Part shown: positions 61,800-64,000 of the stretch, one piece after another
Layout of the letters: every line of letters starts with the position of its first letter
Numbering within the stretch: the stretch's first letter is position 1
Assembly (NCBI GenBank): GCA_026005175.1
Contig: BPKO01000001.1
Span: forward strand, 1-64,000
Origin: Candidatus Tectimicrobiota bacterium
GTDB taxonomy: Bacteria > Tectomicrobia > Entotheonellia > Entotheonellales > Entotheonellaceae
Direction: 5' to 3'
Length of the DNA: 64,000 nt
Notes under the pieces: model-generated
What the model saw: the letters and a program-made list of their open reading frames with translations, nothing else
What the model was told of the DNA's origin: nothing
The model's database searches: none
Translations under genes and position numbers: made by a program

Positions 61800-64000
61800 A
61801 TGAAGCCAAAATTTTTATTGAGGATATTGTGCCTCGCCCTGCTCGGGATGGTTTTTGTCCTGGCAGGGTGTGAGGACGACGACAACGGGGTACAGTCGGT
61901 TGCCCTGTCGGGGCGGGTAAGCGGCAGGGTGGTCGACTCCTTTAGCAGCGCCCCGATTGCCGGCGTCACGGTGAGCACGGCCAGCGTCAACGGAACGGTG
62001 GTCAGTGCCACGACCGACGCCGATGGCTTTTTCACCTTGGCCGACATTCCCATTACCGAGACGGAAGCGGGGTTGGTGGAGCTGCCTTTGCAGCTCACCA
62101 TCAACGCCCCTGCCGGCTCGGGCTATCCGCAATTTAACTTCTGGGCGGTGGTGCTGGAGCGGGGTTCAGGTGCCGAAGCCAACACCCTGCTGGCCGCCAA
62201 CGTGACCATCGAGCTGCACGCCACAACCGGAACGGTAACCGGCACGATTCGCAATCCGCTCACCGGCGATCCCTTGCCAGGGGTAGAGGTGACGATGCTG
62301 CCTGAGCCGCTGGTGGTGGAGCCCACGACCGGCATCATCGTCGCCCAGCCTTTTGCTGCCCCGGCCAAGGCGACGACGGGCGCGGATGGCGTGTTTACGG
62401 TGACCAACGTGCCGGCAGACCACGACTACGTCATCGATATCGTGGATCCCTCAGGGACCATCGCCAATGTGCGCTTGGGGGTGCCCAACACGGTAGGCGG
62501 CGGCGTGGTGGTGCCGCCGGGCACCACGGTGAACCTGGACGCCGGCTTTGTGCCCGGCCCGGCCTGTGGCCTTGCGTGCTTTGTCGGTGGCGTGGCAGGT
62601 GGCCCACTGGCGGGAGCCATCGCGATCAACCCCTCCTTGCCCGAGGCGGACGCCGTGTCGCCCTTTGTGGCGAGTTCTTCGATTGCCCAGGGGCAGGATG
62701 TGGCCTTCAACGTGCGCGAGCAGATCAACCGCGACGAGGTGGACATTCGCATCACGTTTAGCGAGCAGATCGATCCTGCCTCGCTGAGCGGCATCGTGGT
62801 GCGCAACCTGGGCATCAAGGGGGGTGCGGCGACCACCGGCCCGGTGGTGCCGGCCACCGTTAGCCTGGATCCCGACAATCCCCGCGTGGTGGTGATCAAC
62901 CCCGATGTCGATTTGATTCCCGGCAACCGCTACGTGATTGTCGGCCTGGGCGGGGTCACCGACCTGGCAGGCAACTCGTACGCCGCCGGAACGGGTCTTG
63001 CTGCACCCGGCACTACCCTTGCCGGTACGCCGGACGCCATCAAGAGCGGTACGGTGGACGTCAACGGCGACGGGGTCAACGACTTTGTGAACAATGCGCT
63101 CTTCTTCACCACCAACGCCAACAACAGCTTGCTGGCGCTGAGCGGGCCGCCCACGCAGGTGGCCGAATCGGCCAACAACACCAGCAAGCGGGTGCGCAAC
63201 GCCATCAATATCACCGCTGCGGACCGCGGCACCCTGAGCATCGACTGGTCTGCCGTGGCGCCGGTCAGCGAGGACACCAACGGCAACTTCGTCCTCGATG
63301 AGGGCGAAGACACCAACGGCAACGGCGTCTTGGACCTGGGGCCGCGGGGCTACCGCATCTACGTGAACCCTGACATCAACATCCCGGGTCTGGAAGACGC
63401 CTTCACCCTGGTGGGGCAGATCGGACCGCAGCTTACCACGCCGCCCACCACCTTCACGTTGACGCTGGACACCCTGGGGGCAGGCAACGACGTGGAGGAC
63501 TTCCTGGAAGGCGAAGCGCGCGAGTTGCCCGCCTTGCCGGCGGAGTTTCAGAGTGGCGGCAGTGCGGACATCTCCGGTAATCCCCAGGCACGTATCGGCC
63601 CCATCTCGGGCCAGGTGCTTAACACCATCTTCGACGAGGGGCTTGACATTGCCGTTAAGGTGACGGTGCTCAACGCCGACGGCACCGAGAGCCCGCTGGT
63701 GACGGCGCCGCTGCTGGGTGGCGTGAAGGACAACACCCCGCCCGGCATCGAGACGGCCGACACGACGGGCGCGCTGGTGGATGTCTTTGACGAGACAGAG
63801 GCGGGGGATACCACCACGGAGTCGGTGGTGCTCAACGTCGGCGTGGACGGCGAAGCGGTGAACGCCCCGGCAGGGGCAGGCGACACGGTGGCCGGGGAGT
63901 TCGACATCACCGCGCTGCTTACCAACACCGACGAGACGCCAAATGACCCGAATGACCTGGATATCACCTACAACGCCGACGACTGGACGGCGTTTGCGGG
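61800..64000 (+). CDS. Large surface lipoprotein with carboxypeptidase-regulatory-like and Ig-like domains, 3' end beyond window
   Basis: At least 733 codons, still open at the edge. Signal peptide with lipobox LAGC (Cys 23, MVFVLAGCEDDDN), so lipid-anchored. Two beta-sandwich carboxypeptidase-regulatory-like repeats: GRVVDSFSSAPIAGVTVSTA with ATTDADGFFTL, then TGTIRNPLTGDPLPGVEVTM with TTGADGVFTVTNVP. A bacterial Ig-like segment of the Big_5 kind (VDIRITFSEQIDPASLSGIV...VTDLAGNSYA) follows. Near residue 490 two Asp/Asn-rich loops (DTNGNFVLDEGEDTNGNGVLD) look like calcium-binding dockerin or thrombospondin type 3 repeats. Role unknown; surface binding or matrix is inferred. Confidence 0.82.
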   Translation, partial: MKPKFLLRILCLALLGMVFVLAGCEDDDNGVQSVALSGRVSGRVVDSFSSAPIAGVTVSTASVNGTVVSATTDADGFFTLADIPITETEAGLVELPLQLTINAPAGSGYPQFNFWAVVLERGSGAEANTLLAANVTIELHATTGTVTGTIRNPLTGDPLPGVEVTMLPEPLVVEPTTGIIVAQPFAAPAKATTGADGVFTVTNVPADHDYVIDIVDPSGTIANVRLGVPNTVGGGVVVPPGTTVNLDAGFVPGPACGLACFVGGVAGGPLAGAIAINPSLPEADAVSPFVASSSIAQGQDVAFNVREQINRDEVDIRITFSEQIDPASLSGIVVRNLGIKGGAATTGPVVPATVSLDPDNPRVVVINPDVDLIPGNRYVIVGLGGVTDLAGNSYAAGTGLAAPGTTLAGTPDAIKSGTVDVNGDGVNDFVNNALFFTTNANNSLLALSGPPTQVAESANNTSKRVRNAINITAADRGTLSIDWSAVAPVSEDTNGNFVLDEGEDTNGNGVLDLGPRGYRIYVNPDINIPGLEDAFTLVGQIGPQLTTPPTTFTLTLDTLGAGNDVEDFLEGEARELPALPAEFQSGGSADISGNPQARIGPISGQVLNTIFDEGLDIAVKVTVLNADGTESPLVTAPLLGGVKDNTPPGIETADTTGALVDVFDETEAGDTTTESVVLNVGVDGEAVNAPAGAGDTVAGEFDITALLTNTDETPNDPNDLDITYNADDWTAFA

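Overview
This is a GC-rich (roughly two thirds G+C by eye) chromosomal window from an uncultured-looking Gram-negative bacterium. A Gram-negative cell plan is suggested by minCDE, an LPS-bacterium-type YdbH/YdbL pair, a CydA-like respiratory complex and the rpmH-rnpA-yidD-yidC-mnmE-mnmG-rsmG-parA-parB gene order. The phylum cannot be fixed from this sequence alone. The combination of a CydA-like oxidase next to a diheme cytochrome c, a long (B. subtilis/Thermus-type) SRP RNA and archaeal-style HerA/NurA genes points to the NC10 / Nitrospirota / Tectomicrobia / deltaproteobacterial neighbourhood (inference). Many highly conserved genes (dnaN, recF, yidC, minD, folE and others) carry single-base frame breaks, mostly in G, C or A runs. 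These look like sequencing indels, so such genes are listed over their full span.

Layout. 1-3495 (minus): respiratory cluster of a CydA-like membrane protein, a diheme cytochrome c and a membrane protein cut by the window edge. 3798-6718 (plus): folE-folB-folK-moaB/mog and an eIF-2B-like protein. 6588-21188 (minus): the conserved left arm of the origin region, rpmH to parB, followed by the F1 ATPase genes atpHAGDC and two methyltransferases. 21460-33770 (plus): a short DnaA-like protein, a DnaA-box cluster that is the probable oriC, dnaN-recF-gyrB-gyrA, three tRNA genes, tadA, two more tRNA genes, the SRP RNA and dnaX-ybaB-recR. Genes on both sides point away from the proposed origin.

33730-52606 (minus) is the most interesting part. 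A LexA-type promoter/operator precedes lexA-radA-recA. These are followed almost without gaps by mraZ, a HerA ATPase with a DnaX-like tail, rusA, nurA, a HAS-barrel protein, a second HerA ATPase, sbcD (Mre11), sbcC (Rad50), a helicase-nuclease that has lost its catalytic motifs, a PolX that has lost polymerase aspartates, and a DUF72 protein. It reads as one SOS-linked DNA-end-processing unit that combines archaeal-style end resection with bacterial recombination and carries two pseudo-enzyme-like members.

52673-55939 (minus): a perfect 24-bp palindrome separates lexA from a dnaA-minC-minD-minE operon. This dnaA is full length, so the window holds two DnaA proteins, and the full-length one is not the copy beside oriC. 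56116-61464 (minus): an ABC-class ATPase, YdbH and YdbL. 61800 to the right edge (plus): the start of a large lipoprotein with carboxypeptidase-regulatory-like and Ig-like domains.
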